A stretch of 64,000 nt of DNA, from the NCBI GenBank assembly GCA_902543245.1, contig CACBXQ010000002.1, positions 62,001 through 126,000 of the forward strand. Reading direction: 5' to 3'. The position numbers and the translations under genes were made by a program. This DNA is from an uncultured Pelagibacteraceae bacterium (GTDB lineage: Bacteria; Pseudomonadota; Alphaproteobacteria; Pelagibacterales; Pelagibacteraceae). How positions within the stretch are numbered: the first letter of the stretch is position 1; every line of letters starts with the position of its first letter. A model generated the notes under the pieces. The model saw only the letters and a program-made list of their open reading frames with translations. It was not told where the DNA came from and made no database searches. Below, piece after piece: positions 7,985 to 17,130 of this stretch.

Positions 7985-9442
7985 ATGAAATCTATAGTTA
8001 TCGGATCTGGATTTGGAGGTATAGCTGCAGCACTCAGGCTTAAAGCCAAAGGGCATGATGTTACCCTAATTGAAAAGCACAATGATTTGGGTGGCAGAGC
8101 AAGAGTTTTTAAAAAAGATGGGTTTATTTTTGACGGAGGTCCAACTGTAATTACAGCTCCATATTTAATTGAAGAGTTATTTGAAATATTTAATAAAAAT
8201 CCAGATGATTACATTAATATTACTCCATTAAAAATATGGTATCGATTCATATTTGAAGATGGTACGAAGTTTGATTACTCAGGGGATGAAAATTCAATGA
8301 AAAATCAAATTAGATCAATTAGTCCAAATGATAGTGATGGTTATCAAAAATTAGTTAGTTTTACAGAAAAAATATTTAATAAAGGATTTTCAGAATTATC
8401 CTCTGTACCTTTTAATAATGTATCATTCATGATCAAACAAATACCATCTTTGTTAAATCTTAAAAGTTACAAATCTGTGTACTCATTAGTTTCATCTTTT
8501 GTTAAAAATGAAAAATTAAGGAGAATTTTTAGTATGCATCCATTATTAGTAGGAGGAAACCCATTCACTACAACTTCTATATATGGATTAATTCTTTTTT
8601 TAGAAAAAAAATGGGGAATTCATTATTCTATTGGTGGAACAGGTAATATTATAAATGGCTTAGAAAAACTAATGATAGAACAAAATATAGAGATAATTAA
8701 AGGGCATGAGGTAAAAAAAATTAATTATGTAAATAATAAAGTTTATGGAATTGAAATTGATAATGGTGAAGAATTTAAAGCTAACAATGTAATTTGTAAC
8801 GCTGACCCTCCAAATGTTTATGACAAAATGATAAGTACAAAAAAAAATAGTTCAATATTTTCATGGAAAAGAAAACGTATGCAATATTCTATGGGATTAT
8901 TTGTTTATTATTTTGGTACAAAAGTAAGATATGAAAATGTTGAACACCATACTATTAAATTTGGTGATAAGTACAAAGAACATCTAGATGATATATTTGA
9001 TAAAAAGAGGCTAAATAATGATATCAGTTATTATTTACATAGACCTACAGCAACAGACAAATCAATGGCACCTGAAGGCAAAGATTGCTTCTACGTTTTA
9101 GTTCCAGTTCCAAATAATCAATCTGGTATTATTTGGGAAAATGAAGGTGAAAAAATGAAAAACCTAGTAATAGATAAAATGGAAAAAGATTTGCTACCAA
9201 ATCTTAGAAAAAATATTGTCAGTGATTTCTATTTAACCCCTGATTATTTTGAAAAAGACCTAAATACAAAATATGGATCAGGATTTTCTGTGCAACCAAA
9301 ATTTACTCAATCTGCATATTTTAGATTTCATAATAAATCAGAATTATTAGATGGTCTTTTTTTTGTAGGTGCTGGCACACATCCTGGAGCAGGTGTACCA
9401 GGCGTTCTATCCTCTGCCAAGGTTTTAGACAAAATTTTATGA
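7985..9442 (+). CDS. crtI: Phytoene desaturase CrtI
   Basis: 485 residues. The N-terminal FAD-binding motif is VIGSGFGGIAAALRL (about 4-18), followed by LIEKHNDLGGRARVF and FDGGPTVI, all hallmarks of bacterial CrtI. The C-terminal dinucleotide/carotenoid signature is FFVGAGTHPGAGVPGVL. It converts phytoene to lycopene in four desaturations, membrane-associated. No Shine-Dalgarno sequence precedes the ATG; the 46-base upstream gap holds a TATAAA at 7971-7976 only eight bases before the ATG. If that is a -10 element, the message would be nearly leaderless. It overlaps crtB by ATGA. Confidence 0.95.
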   Translation: MKSIVIGSGFGGIAAALRLKAKGHDVTLIEKHNDLGGRARVFKKDGFIFDGGPTVITAPYLIEELFEIFNKNPDDYINITPLKIWYRFIFEDGTKFDYSGDENSMKNQIRSISPNDSDGYQKLVSFTEKIFNKGFSELSSVPFNNVSFMIKQIPSLLNLKSYKSVYSLVSSFVKNEKLRRIFSMHPLLVGGNPFTTTSIYGLILFLEKKWGIHYSIGGTGNIINGLEKLMIEQNIEIIKGHEVKKINYVNNKVYGIEIDNGEEFKANNVICNADPPNVYDKMISTKKNSSIFSWKRKRMQYSMGLFVYYFGTKVRYENVEHHTIKFGDKYKEHLDDIFDKKRLNNDISYYLHRPTATDKSMAPEGKDCFYVLVPVPNNQSGIIWENEGEKMKNLVIDKMEKDLLPNLRKNIVSDFYLTPDYFEKDLNTKYGSGFSVQPKFTQSAYFRFHNKSELLDGLFFVGAGTHPGAGVPGVLSSAKVLDKIL

Positions 9443-10293
9443 TTTTAAAAAAAAACTATCTTTCGGTCTACGCAAAATCTTTCGATTGGGCTGGTTTCTT
9501 TCTTCCAAAACAAACATACAATGAATGTTCCGCTCTTTATAATTTTTGTAGAATTATAGATAATATAGCTGATGAAAAAGATACATTATTAAATAAAAAA
9601 GAAAAATTCACAAAATTTAAGGAAGACTTTTATAATAAGAAATTTTCAGATGATATTATTCAAGATATGTGGAATTTAATAGATAAATATAAGATCTCAT
9701 TAAATATAATTAATGATTTATTTGATGGTATTGAAACTGATTTAGATGAAAAAGTGAAATTTATAACTAAAAATGAACTTTTGATATATTCATATAGAGT
9801 TGCAGGAACTGTTGGTCTTATGATGGCAAAAATTTTAAAAGTTAATAAACCAAAAGCATTAAAGGCTGCAATTGATTTAGGTATTGCTATGCAACTAACA
9901 AATATTTCAAGAGATGTAATTGAAGATTATAATAATCATAGAATCTATATCGATAATAATTATGAGTCAATTAATGAAACATTAAATTTAGCTGAAAAAT
10001 TCTATAAAAACTCTTTTTACTCAATAAAAGAGATACCTCTTGGATTTCGTTTTTCAATACTTGTTGCAAGAAGAGTTTACAAAAAAATTGGAGACAATAT
10101 TCTGTCAAAAAAAAATTTTCAAGCATACAAAAATGCTGGAAAAATTTATGTTAATAATTTTGATAAGATAATACAAACATTAATCTGCTTTGTGGATTTA
10201 ATAAAATTATCTTTGATAAAAGATACCAAAAATCTTACTGATAATGAGCATTTAGTAATAGCTGAAAAAATTAATTTCAATGAAAGAATTTGA
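9439..10293 (+). CDS. crtB: Phytoene synthase CrtB
   Basis: 284 residues, squalene/phytoene synthase family. It joins two geranylgeranyl diphosphates into phytoene. The first aspartate-rich motif is in YNFCRIIDNIADEKD (DNIAD, about residues 41-45). The second is in the conserved LTNISRDVIEDYNNHRIY block (about 153-170), where Mg2+-diphosphate binds. It starts inside the crtI stop (ATGA) and overlaps crtY by 14 bases, so the crt genes form one coupled operon. The GGPP synthase that would feed it (crtE) is not in this window. Confidence 0.94.
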   Translation: MILKKNYLSVYAKSFDWAGFFLPKQTYNECSALYNFCRIIDNIADEKDTLLNKKEKFTKFKEDFYNKKFSDDIIQDMWNLIDKYKISLNIINDLFDGIETDLDEKVKFITKNELLIYSYRVAGTVGLMMAKILKVNKPKALKAAIDLGIAMQLTNISRDVIEDYNNHRIYIDNNYESINETLNLAEKFYKNSFYSIKEIPLGFRFSILVARRVYKKIGDNILSKKNFQAYKNAGKIYVNNFDKIIQTLICFVDLIKLSLIKDTKNLTDNEHLVIAEKINFNERI

Positions 10294-11344
10294 CTACATA
10301 ATAATTGGGGGAGGTTGTGCTGGACTATCCTTAGCTTATGAACTAGAAATTTTTGATAAATTAAAAACAAAAAAATTAGCTATTATTGAGCCAAGAACTA
10401 ATTATCAAAGAGATAAGACATGGTCATTTTGGAAAGTAATACCTCATAATTTTGAAGATTGTGTGAAAAAAAATTGGAAAAATTTTTCTTTAAATTTTCC
10501 GTCTGAGGTAAAGCATCTTAAATGTGAAAGTTATCCATATCAAACAATAGATAGCAATTTATTTTATAAAAAAGTATTGAGCAAATTAGTTTTGAACAAA
10601 AACATCAAATTTTTTAATAATATTAATGATGTTGAAAAAAAAGATGCAGTAATTTTTAATAGTGTTGCTTCTTTGTCAAATCATAAAGATAATATTTGGC
10701 AACATTTTCAAGGAGTAGAAATTGAGACACCAAAAAATTATTTTGATGAAAAAATTTTTAATCTAATGGATTTTGACTGTGATCAAAGAAAAGATGTTCA
10801 TTTTTTTTATACATTGCCATTTTCACCGAAAACAGCGTTAATTGAGACTACCTGGTTATCAAGAATGAATGATGACTCTTTAAAAGATTATGACAATCAA
10901 TTAAAAAATTATATTAAAGATAAATTAAAAATAGAAGATTATAAAATTAATTATAAAGAGGTTGGTGCTATACCATTGTTTTACCCAAATAAACAAAAAA
11001 ATAGTAATGTTATAAATATTGGAACCGCAGGAGGTATGACAAGACTAAGTACTGGATATACTTTTCTAAATATTCAAGAACAAAGTAAATATTTAAGACA
11101 AAATTTAGAAAATATTAAAGGTATTGATAATTTTGAAATGAATAAAAAATATCAATTTTTAGATAAAATATTCCTTAATGTGCTTAAAAAAAACCCAGAA
11201 AAAATGGTCAATATTTTTCAGAAAATGTTTAAGGTTAACGAAACATCTATTATCAAATTTTTATCAAATAAAAGTGACTTTAAGGATGATCTATCTATAA
11301 TTTTTAAGATGCCTAAATGGACATTTATTAAAGCTCTAATGTGA
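10280..11344 (+). CDS. crtY: Lycopene beta-cyclase CrtY
   Basis: 354 residues. The N-terminal flavin-binding motif is YIIIGGGCAGLSLAYEL (about 5-21). The CrtY signature RDKTWSFW follows near residue 50, and GTAGGMTRLSTGYTF in the C-terminal half matches the conserved G.rAG..hP.TGYs region of CrtY-type cyclases. It cyclises both ends of lycopene to give beta-carotene, the substrate of the next gene. It overlaps crtB by 14 bases. The annotation rests on motifs and operon position. Confidence 0.9.
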   Translation: MKEFDYIIIGGGCAGLSLAYELEIFDKLKTKKLAIIEPRTNYQRDKTWSFWKVIPHNFEDCVKKNWKNFSLNFPSEVKHLKCESYPYQTIDSNLFYKKVLSKLVLNKNIKFFNNINDVEKKDAVIFNSVASLSNHKDNIWQHFQGVEIETPKNYFDEKIFNLMDFDCDQRKDVHFFYTLPFSPKTALIETTWLSRMNDDSLKDYDNQLKNYIKDKLKIEDYKINYKEVGAIPLFYPNKQKNSNVINIGTAGGMTRLSTGYTFLNIQEQSKYLRQNLENIKGIDNFEMNKKYQFLDKIFLNVLKKNPEKMVNIFQKMFKVNETSIIKFLSNKSDFKDDLSIIFKMPKWTFIKALM

Positions 11345-11346
11345 TA

Positions 11347-12279
11347 ATGAACAATTTAATTTATAAAATAAATTTTAAACATTCAGTATTTTTTTTAATT
11401 TTCACTATTGTCTTTTCATTTTTGGTAGAGTTTTTAAATTATAACGTTTCACCGTTATTTTGTTTATTTTTAATTCTTTCAATTGGTATTTCTCATGGAT
11501 CATTCGATAATATTAAAGGTAAAAAACTTTTAGAAATATATAGTTTTTCAAATATTTTCGTTTTTTATTTATTATATCTCACCACAGGTCTGGTAATAAT
11601 TGGTTTATGGTTTTTATTTCCGACCTTTTCACTTATTATTTTTCTAGTCATAGCATGCTACCATTTTGGAAAAGAAGACACAAATTTTTTAATAAATTAT
11701 GATTTGAAATTTAATTCTGTTTTATTTTTTCTTAAAGGAAGTTTAATAGTTTTTGCTCCATTAGTTTTTCACTTTGAAGAAACAATTAACTTGTTTAAAA
11801 TTCTTTTAGTCGAAAATGAAAATTTTTATTCAACAATAGGTTATTTAGAAGAAAAGAAAATTTTTTATTTATCAACTTTTATCTCAGTAATAGTAAGTTT
11901 TTTTTATGCTTTTAATAGATTTAAAATAGTCAATGTTTTGATATTTTTTGATATCTTATCAGTTATAGTTCTAAATTATTTATTAACACCTTTATTAGCA
12001 TTTACAATTTATTTTTGTTTTTTACACTCTCTAAGGCATTCTATTTCATTATCATTAGAGCTTGATGCAGAGAATTTAAGTAATGGATTAAAAACGTTTA
12101 TCAAAAAAGCAATCCCGTTAACATTAATGACAGTAATTATATATGTTTTTGGGATTTATTTACTTTCTACCTTTTATACTTTTGATGAGTCAATAATCAA
12201 AGCAATTTTTATTGGATTGGCCTCCTTAACTTTTCCACATATATTGCTTGAATATTTAATTGAAAAAAATGAGCAATAA
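11347..12279 (+). CDS. blh: Beta-carotene 15,15'-dioxygenase, Brp/Blh family
   Basis: About 311 residues, strongly hydrophobic with multiple membrane helices. Histidine motifs typical of Blh are visible: SIGISHGSFDNIKG near the N-terminus, CYHFGKEDTNF in the middle, and FCFLHSLRHSISL in the C-terminal half. Blh splits beta-carotene into two retinals, the chromophore of proteorhodopsin. The frame can open at GTG 11341, but ATG 11347, two bases after the crtY stop, is more likely. No rhodopsin gene is in this window, so the opsin must be encoded elsewhere if it is present. Confidence 0.92.
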   Translation: MNNLIYKINFKHSVFFLIFTIVFSFLVEFLNYNVSPLFCLFLILSIGISHGSFDNIKGKKLLEIYSFSNIFVFYLLYLTTGLVIIGLWFLFPTFSLIIFLVIACYHFGKEDTNFLINYDLKFNSVLFFLKGSLIVFAPLVFHFEETINLFKILLVENENFYSTIGYLEEKKIFYLSTFISVIVSFFYAFNRFKIVNVLIFFDILSVIVLNYLLTPLLAFTIYFCFLHSLRHSISLSLELDAENLSNGLKTFIKKAIPLTLMTVIIYVFGIYLLSTFYTFDESIIKAIFIGLASLTFPHILLEYLIEKNEQ

Positions 12280-12439
12280 AAATATTAATTTATTGGGATG
12301 GATTTTATTTATAATATCTGCAATAGGATTTATTATATCAAGCATTGGTAGTTTTTGGGCTATGTTTGGAAGTGTTTTTTTTCTAGTTGCATGTATTATT
12401 TTCTTAATTCCTTTTTTTAGAAGTGATGATGAAAAATAA
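12269..12439 (+). CDS. Small two-helix membrane protein (56 aa), unidentified
   Basis: An ATG at 12269 opens a 56-codon frame ending TAA at 12437-12439. The product starts MSNKNINLLGWILF and has two hydrophobic helices (about 8-26 and 30-50) joined by GSFWAMFG, with a charged RSDDEK tail. It overlaps the blh end by 11 bases and the ispH start by 11 bases, so it fills exactly the gap between the two genes, as expected of a translationally coupled operon member. I do not recognise a family. It is short enough to be missed by length cut-offs. Confidence 0.6.
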   Translation: MSNKNINLLGWILFIISAIGFIISSIGSFWAMFGSVFFLVACIIFLIPFFRSDDEK

Positions 12440-13385
12440 AAAACTTAAAATCTTGTTAGCTAAACCTCGAGGTTTTTGTGCGGGTGTTGATAGAGCTATA
12501 GAAATTGTAAAAAAAAGCATAGAAAAATATGGAGCACCTGTATATGTCAGACATGAGATTGTTCATAATAAAGAAGTCGTTCAAAGTCTTAAAAAAATTG
12601 GTGCTATATTTGTTGAGGAGTTAAGCGAAATTTCTGATAAATCTAGGCCTGTTATTTTCTCTGCTCATGGTGTTCCAAAATCTGTTACTAAAGAGGCAGA
12701 GAATTATAAAATGGAATTTATAGATGCTACATGTCCATTAGTTTCAAAAGTTCATCGAGAAGCAGAAAACCATTATAAGGCAGGAAATCATATTTTATTA
12801 ATTGGCCATAAAAATCATCCTGAAGTTATCGGAACTATGGGGCAAATTCCATCAGGAAATATTGATTTAATAGAAACAGTAGATGATGCAAAAAAGTATG
12901 AAATTAAAAATTCGAAAAAAATGGCATACGTTACTCAAACAACGCTTTCAGTTGATGATACTAAAGACATTATAGATGAATTAAAGAAAAGATTCCCAGA
13001 AATAAAACAACCATTTAAAGAAGATATTTGTTATGCAACAACAAATAGACAAGCAGCTGTTAAAAATATTGCATCAAAATGTGATAAATTTTTTGTTATT
13101 GGAAGTAGAAATTCATCTAATTCAAAACGATTAGTTGAAGTAGCAAAACAATCAGGGTGCCCAGATTCAGAATTAATCCATTCAGAAAGTAGTATTATAT
13201 TTAAAGATTTGGCAGACTGTTCAACTATTGGAATTTCATCTGGCGCATCTGCTCCAGAGATATTGGTTGATAATTTTATTGATGAGATTAATAAACATTT
13301 TAATACATCAATAGAAGAAGTAGAAATCATTAAAGAAAGTGTATTTTTTAAAGTGCCTGCAAAATTAAATCAAATAAATAAATAA
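12429..13385 (+). CDS. ispH: 4-hydroxy-3-methylbut-2-enyl diphosphate reductase IspH
   Basis: Last step of the MEP pathway: reduces HMBPP to IPP and DMAPP. Conserved 4Fe-4S ligands are visible in AKPRGFCAGVDRAI (first Cys), DATCPLVSKVH (second) and in the C-terminal half. Signature blocks VYVRHEIVHN, SAHGVP, IGHKNHPEVIGT, VTQTTLS and SSNSKRLVE are all present. The frame opens at GTG 12423, but the third possible start, ATG 12429 (MKNKKLKILLAKPRG), fits best. Position behind crt/blh makes sense because it supplies the isoprenoid precursors of retinal. thrB follows with no spacer. Confidence 0.96.
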   Translation: MKNKKLKILLAKPRGFCAGVDRAIEIVKKSIEKYGAPVYVRHEIVHNKEVVQSLKKIGAIFVEELSEISDKSRPVIFSAHGVPKSVTKEAENYKMEFIDATCPLVSKVHREAENHYKAGNHILLIGHKNHPEVIGTMGQIPSGNIDLIETVDDAKKYEIKNSKKMAYVTQTTLSVDDTKDIIDELKKRFPEIKQPFKEDICYATTNRQAAVKNIASKCDKFFVIGSRNSSNSKRLVEVAKQSGCPDSELIHSESSIIFKDLADCSTIGISSGASAPEILVDNFIDEINKHFNTSIEEVEIIKESVFFKVPAKLNQINK

Positions 13386-14354
13386 GTGGCTGTCTACACA
13401 CAAATATCTCAGAAGGAAATTTCATCAATTCAAAGCAATTTCAAATTAGAAAAAATTGTTAACTTTAAGGGTATTAAACAAGGTATCGAAAACACAAATT
13501 ACTTTTTAATTACAAAAAAAAATAAATATGTACTCACAATATTTGAAAAGAGAGTTAAAAAATCAGAGTTACCATTTTTTATGAAACTAATGGATAAATT
13601 AAATCACAAAGGTATTAGTTGTCCACGCCCATTAAAAAATAAAAAAGAAAATTATTTATTTAAATTAAAAAACAAACCAGCGTGTATTTGTACAATAGTT
13701 GAAGGAAAAGATAAAAAAAATTTAAAACCTGGGGAATGTCTTGTCGTTGGTCAAAATATTGGTAAACTTCATAAATCTTCCCTAAATATAAGGTTATTTA
13801 GAAAAAACTCACTTCAAGGAAATAAATTAGATAGTCTATACAAAAGTATTAAGTTTAAAACGAGGAGAATTGCTCCAAATTTAGAAACTATTTTAGAGCT
13901 TAGTAGAAAAAATATTAAGCAAAATTGGCCAAAAAATTTACCAGCAGGAATAATTCATGCAGATTTATTTGTTGATAATATTTTTTTTAAAAAAAATAAA
14001 TTTTCTGGATTTATTGATTTTTACTTTTCTTGTAATGATTTTTTAATTTACGAACTAGCGATTTGTATTAATGCTCTATGTTTTGATTATAAGAAAGGCA
14101 AATATAATTTAAATAAGAATAAAGTTGCAAACCTAATAAAAGGTTATGAGAAAGTAAGAAAAATCTCTACTCGTGAGAAAAATAGCTTAAATACTTTATG
14201 CCGTGGTGCTGCATTAAGATATTTGCTTACCAGAATTTATGATTATTTTAATACACCAAAAACTGCTTTAATCAAGGTTAAAGACCCTAAGGAATATTTT
14301 CAGAAATTAATTATTCATAATAAGTTAACGAGTTACAAAGATTATTTTAATTAA
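13386..14354 (+). CDS. thrB: Homoserine kinase, ThrB type II
   Basis: 322 residues, aminoglycoside-phosphotransferase/choline-kinase fold rather than the GHMP fold. The ATP-binding N-lobe contains GIENTNYFLITKKNKYVLTIFE. The catalytic loop GIIHADLFVDNIFF (Brenner HxDxxxxN motif) is followed by FIDFYFSCNDF in place of the usual IDF/DWE metal motif. It phosphorylates homoserine for threonine synthesis; thrC lies in this window beyond rnhA on the opposite strand. The start is GTG at 13386, immediately after the ispH stop. It overlaps rnhA by one base. Confidence 0.93.
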   Translation: MAVYTQISQKEISSIQSNFKLEKIVNFKGIKQGIENTNYFLITKKNKYVLTIFEKRVKKSELPFFMKLMDKLNHKGISCPRPLKNKKENYLFKLKNKPACICTIVEGKDKKNLKPGECLVVGQNIGKLHKSSLNIRLFRKNSLQGNKLDSLYKSIKFKTRRIAPNLETILELSRKNIKQNWPKNLPAGIIHADLFVDNIFFKKNKFSGFIDFYFSCNDFLIYELAICINALCFDYKKGKYNLNKNKVANLIKGYEKVRKISTREKNSLNTLCRGAALRYLLTRIYDYFNTPKTALIKVKDPKEYFQKLIIHNKLTSYKDYFN

Positions 14355-14776
14355 TGATAAAAATTTATACTGACGGATCTTGTATAGGAAATCCAGGTAA
14401 GGGTGGATGGGCAGCAATAATCATAATTAATGATAAAAAAACTCATATAACAGGTAGTCAAAAAAATACTACTAACAATCAGATGGAATTGCTTGCTCCA
14501 ATTAAAGCTTTAAATAAAATACCAAGAGGTAGCAAAATTCAAATTTTTACAGACTCTAAATACGTCAAATCAGGCATCACTGAATGGATCCACAACTGGA
14601 AAAAAAATGGATGGAAAACTGCAAATAAACAATCTGTTAAAAATAAAGAACTTTGGACAGAATTAGATCTATTAACTGGAAAATTTGAAATAAAATGGAG
14701 CTGGATTAAAGGACATTCTACTGACAAATTAAATAATGAAGTTGATTTACTTGCTAGAGAGGCTGCAAACTACTGA
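14354..14776 (+). CDS. rnhA: Ribonuclease HI
   Basis: 140 residues, slightly shorter than the usual 150-155. All four catalytic acids are present: D7 (YTDGSC), E45 (NNQMELLA), D67 (FTDSKYV) and D131 (NEVDLLA). The active-site His121 (KGHST) and the basic handle segment (WIHNWKKNGWKTA) are also present. It degrades RNA in RNA:DNA hybrids. It starts on the thrB stop (one-base overlap). It faces thrC convergently across 30 bases in which I see no clear hairpin. Confidence 0.96.
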   Translation: MIKIYTDGSCIGNPGKGGWAAIIIINDKKTHITGSQKNTTNNQMELLAPIKALNKIPRGSKIQIFTDSKYVKSGITEWIHNWKKNGWKTANKQSVKNKELWTELDLLTGKFEIKWSWIKGHSTDKLNNEVDLLAREAANY

Positions 14777-14806
14777 CAGAGCACCTGACAACAGAATTCT
14801 TTTTTT

Positions 14807-16174
14807 TTAAACTTTGTTTTTAATAAAGTCTTTTACGTTCTCTGTATTATTTTTTAATACTTCAAAATTCTCATCCTTTTCAAGAACATTTTGGAGTTCT
14901 TCAGGTAATTTTTCATGCTTGTCTATTGCATTATTTGTAGCATTTGGAAATTTACAAGGATGAGCAGTTGATAAAACAACACAATCATTAAAAGAAAGTT
15001 TATTAGCAGCCCCTACTCCAACAGCAGTATGTGGATCTAATATTATATTATTATCCTTGAAATTTTTTTTTATTATATCTAAAGTTTCTTGTTCACTACA
15101 ACTTTCTGAAACAAAATCTTTTTGAATAGTCTCTAAATTATTCTTTTCTATATGATATGAATTTTGCTTGATTTTATTCATAATATCTGCTGTGATGTCT
15201 GCGTCAGAGTTATTCACATAATAAATTAATCTCTCAAAGTTACTAGCTAGTTGAATATCCATACTAGGTGATAATGTTTCTTTAACCTTTTTAGAAACAT
15301 AATCTCCTTTTGAGATAGCTCTGTGGAGGATGTCATTTTCATTTGTAGCAACTATTAATTTATCTATTGGAAGCCCCATTTTTTTAGCAAGATAACCTGC
15401 AAAAACATCTCCAAAATTACCTGTTGGAACTGAAAACGAAACAGTTTCTTTATTTAATTTAAAATAGGAATAAAAATAATATACAGATTGTGCAATAATT
15501 CTTGCCCAATTGATTGAATTTACCCCTGACATATTTATAGATTTTGAGAAATCAAGATCAGAAAACATACTTTTAACTATATTTTGGCAATCATCAAAGT
15601 TTCCCTCTATTGCAATGTTAAAAACATTTTTATCTTCAACCGTTGTCATTAATTTTCTTTGAACTGGCGAAATTCTATTGTTTGGATGTAAAACAAATAT
15701 ATTTAAGTTATTTTTTCCTTTAATAGCATCTATAGCTGCCGCACCAGTATCTCCAGATGTTGCTACCACAATATTAATTTTTTCGTCATTTTTAGATAAA
15801 TAGTATCCATACAAATTTCCAATAAATTGCATTGCAATGTCTTTAAAAGCTAAAGTTGGTCCATGAAATAATTCTAATAGTTTAAGACTTCCAATATTTG
15901 AAATTTTAACTACTTCCTTTTCTCTAAATGTAGAATATGATTTGTCAATTAATGAGGAAAGTTCACCTTTTGTAATAAAGTCAGAAGAAAATTGATTTAT
16001 AATTTCTACAGATAATTGATTATAATTTAACTTTTTAAGTTCTTGCAGTTCTTCATTGCTATATTTTTTAATTGATTTTGGAATAAAAAGGCCTCCATCA
16101 TCAGCTAATCCTTTTATAAAAACTGTTTTAAAATCAAACTCTTTGTTATTATTTCTAGTACTTATATATTTCAT
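14807..16174 (-). CDS. thrC: Threonine synthase
   Basis: PLP enzyme converting O-phosphohomoserine to threonine. The PLP lysine is in FHGPTLAFKDIAMQF (about K111 from the ATG at 16174), the phosphate-binding block VATSGDTGAAAIDAIKG follows, and FSVPTGNFGDVFAGYLAKKMG is the conserved second block. It belongs to the long (about 455-residue) type found in proteobacteria. The frame extends to a TTG at 16180, but ATG 16174 (MKYISTRN) is the standard start. It lies downstream of ctaB on the same strand, 43 bases away. Confidence 0.95.
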   Translation of the reverse strand: MKYISTRNNNKEFDFKTVFIKGLADDGGLFIPKSIKKYSNEELQELKKLNYNQLSVEIINQFSSDFITKGELSSLIDKSYSTFREKEVVKISNIGSLKLLELFHGPTLAFKDIAMQFIGNLYGYYLSKNDEKINIVVATSGDTGAAAIDAIKGKNNLNIFVLHPNNRISPVQRKLMTTVEDKNVFNIAIEGNFDDCQNIVKSMFSDLDFSKSINMSGVNSINWARIIAQSVYYFYSYFKLNKETVSFSVPTGNFGDVFAGYLAKKMGLPIDKLIVATNENDILHRAISKGDYVSKKVKETLSPSMDIQLASNFERLIYYVNNSDADITADIMNKIKQNSYHIEKNNLETIQKDFVSESCSEQETLDIIKKNFKDNNIILDPHTAVGVGAANKLSFNDCVVLSTAHPCKFPNATNNAIDKHEKLPEELQNVLEKDENFEVLKNNTENVKDFIKNKV

Positions 16175-16217
16175 CTTCAAAAATTAGTATTACTAGAAAT
16201 TGGAATGGTAGCAATAT

Positions 16218-17126
16218 TTAAATTAAATTATCAAATATAAATAATAAGAAAATTAAAAATAAATACAGTATAGAATATCCAAATACTTTTTTTGCCTGCT
16301 TTATGTCAAATTTGTTTTTTTTAAATTTAAATAAATCGTAACAAACATAAATATAGTAAAAAGTAAGTAATAACGAAGGTATTAAATATACTAATCCAGC
16401 AAAATTAATTACATAAGGCAGAATAACCACCGGTAACATTATTATTGAATATATAAATATATTTAGCTTAGTTTTTTGAACTCCATCAGTTAAAGGTAAC
16501 ATAGGTATTTTGGCTTTTTTATAATCATCAGCCTTATATAAACTTAACGCCCAAAAATGAGATGGTGTCCAAAAAAATATGATTAAGAAAAAAGTTATTG
16601 GTTCTAAAGTAATATTATTTGTGGCTATAGTCCATCCTATAACTGGAGGAAGCGCACCAGATGCGCCACCAATTACAATATTTTGTGGTGTTTTTTTCTT
16701 TAACCAAATTGTATAAACGAATAGATAAAAAAGAATTGTAAATAAAAGTAATAAACCTGATAGTGAATTTGTAAAATAACTTAAGCTAAAAACAGAAATA
16801 AAAGATAGTAGTAATCCAAAAATTAGTGCCTGATCTCTGTTTACTTTTCCTGTTGGTATGGGTCTTAAACATGTTCGTGTCATTAATGCATCCAAATCAG
16901 ACTCGTACCACATATTTAGACAGCCTGCTGCACCAGCACCAATAGCAACCATAAAAATTCCAATTATCGAAGTAAACAAATCAACGTTTACATTTGAAGT
17001 TAAAAGACCAACGGCACAAGTAAATATTACAAGAGACATTACTCTTGGTTTCATCAACAAAATAAAGGATTTTAAATAGGATAAAAAATCCATTGAAGAT
17101 TTATTTCTAACTAAATTCTGAGACAA
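16218..17126 (-). CDS. ctaB: Protoheme IX farnesyltransferase (heme O synthase)
   Basis: Membrane UbiA-type prenyltransferase that farnesylates heme B to heme O, the first step to heme A for the aa3 oxidase encoded next to it. Visible signatures are LMKPRVMSL at the start of helix 1, the NMWYESDLDALMTRT Asp-rich motif followed by RPIPTGK, and FFWTPSHFWALSL in the later loop. About nine membrane helices. The longest frame starts with TTG at 17126; an internal ATG at 17093 (MDFLSYLKSF) is an equally reasonable start, and neither has a clear ribosome binding site. Confidence 0.93.
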   Translation of the reverse strand: MSQNLVRNKSSMDFLSYLKSFILLMKPRVMSLVIFTCAVGLLTSNVNVDLFTSIIGIFMVAIGAGAAGCLNMWYESDLDALMTRTCLRPIPTGKVNRDQALIFGLLLSFISVFSLSYFTNSLSGLLLLFTILFYLFVYTIWLKKKTPQNIVIGGASGALPPVIGWTIATNNITLEPITFFLIIFFWTPSHFWALSLYKADDYKKAKIPMLPLTDGVQKTKLNIFIYSIIMLPVVILPYVINFAGLVYLIPSLLLTFYYIYVCYDLFKFKKNKFDIKQAKKVFGYSILYLFLIFLLFIFDNLI

Positions 17127-17130
17127 TTTT

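Noticed and set aside
7985..12279. Carotenoid-blh cassette as a recent horizontal acquisition
   Set aside because: Base composition and AAA/ATT-rich codon use look the same as in the neighbouring housekeeping genes, the genes are overlapped like the rest of the window, and there are no flanking repeats or mobility genes.
13031..13330. Open antisense frame of about 100 codons inside ispH
   Set aside because: It lies wholly within a well-conserved gene, has no family signature, and is expected from codon bias in AT-rich DNA. The same applies to antisense frames inside smc (5169-5471), ileS (38296-38589) and groEL (42113-42415).
14777..14806. Terminator between rnhA and thrC
   Set aside because: A T run (ATTCTTTTTTTTT) is present, but I could not form a convincing stem before it.
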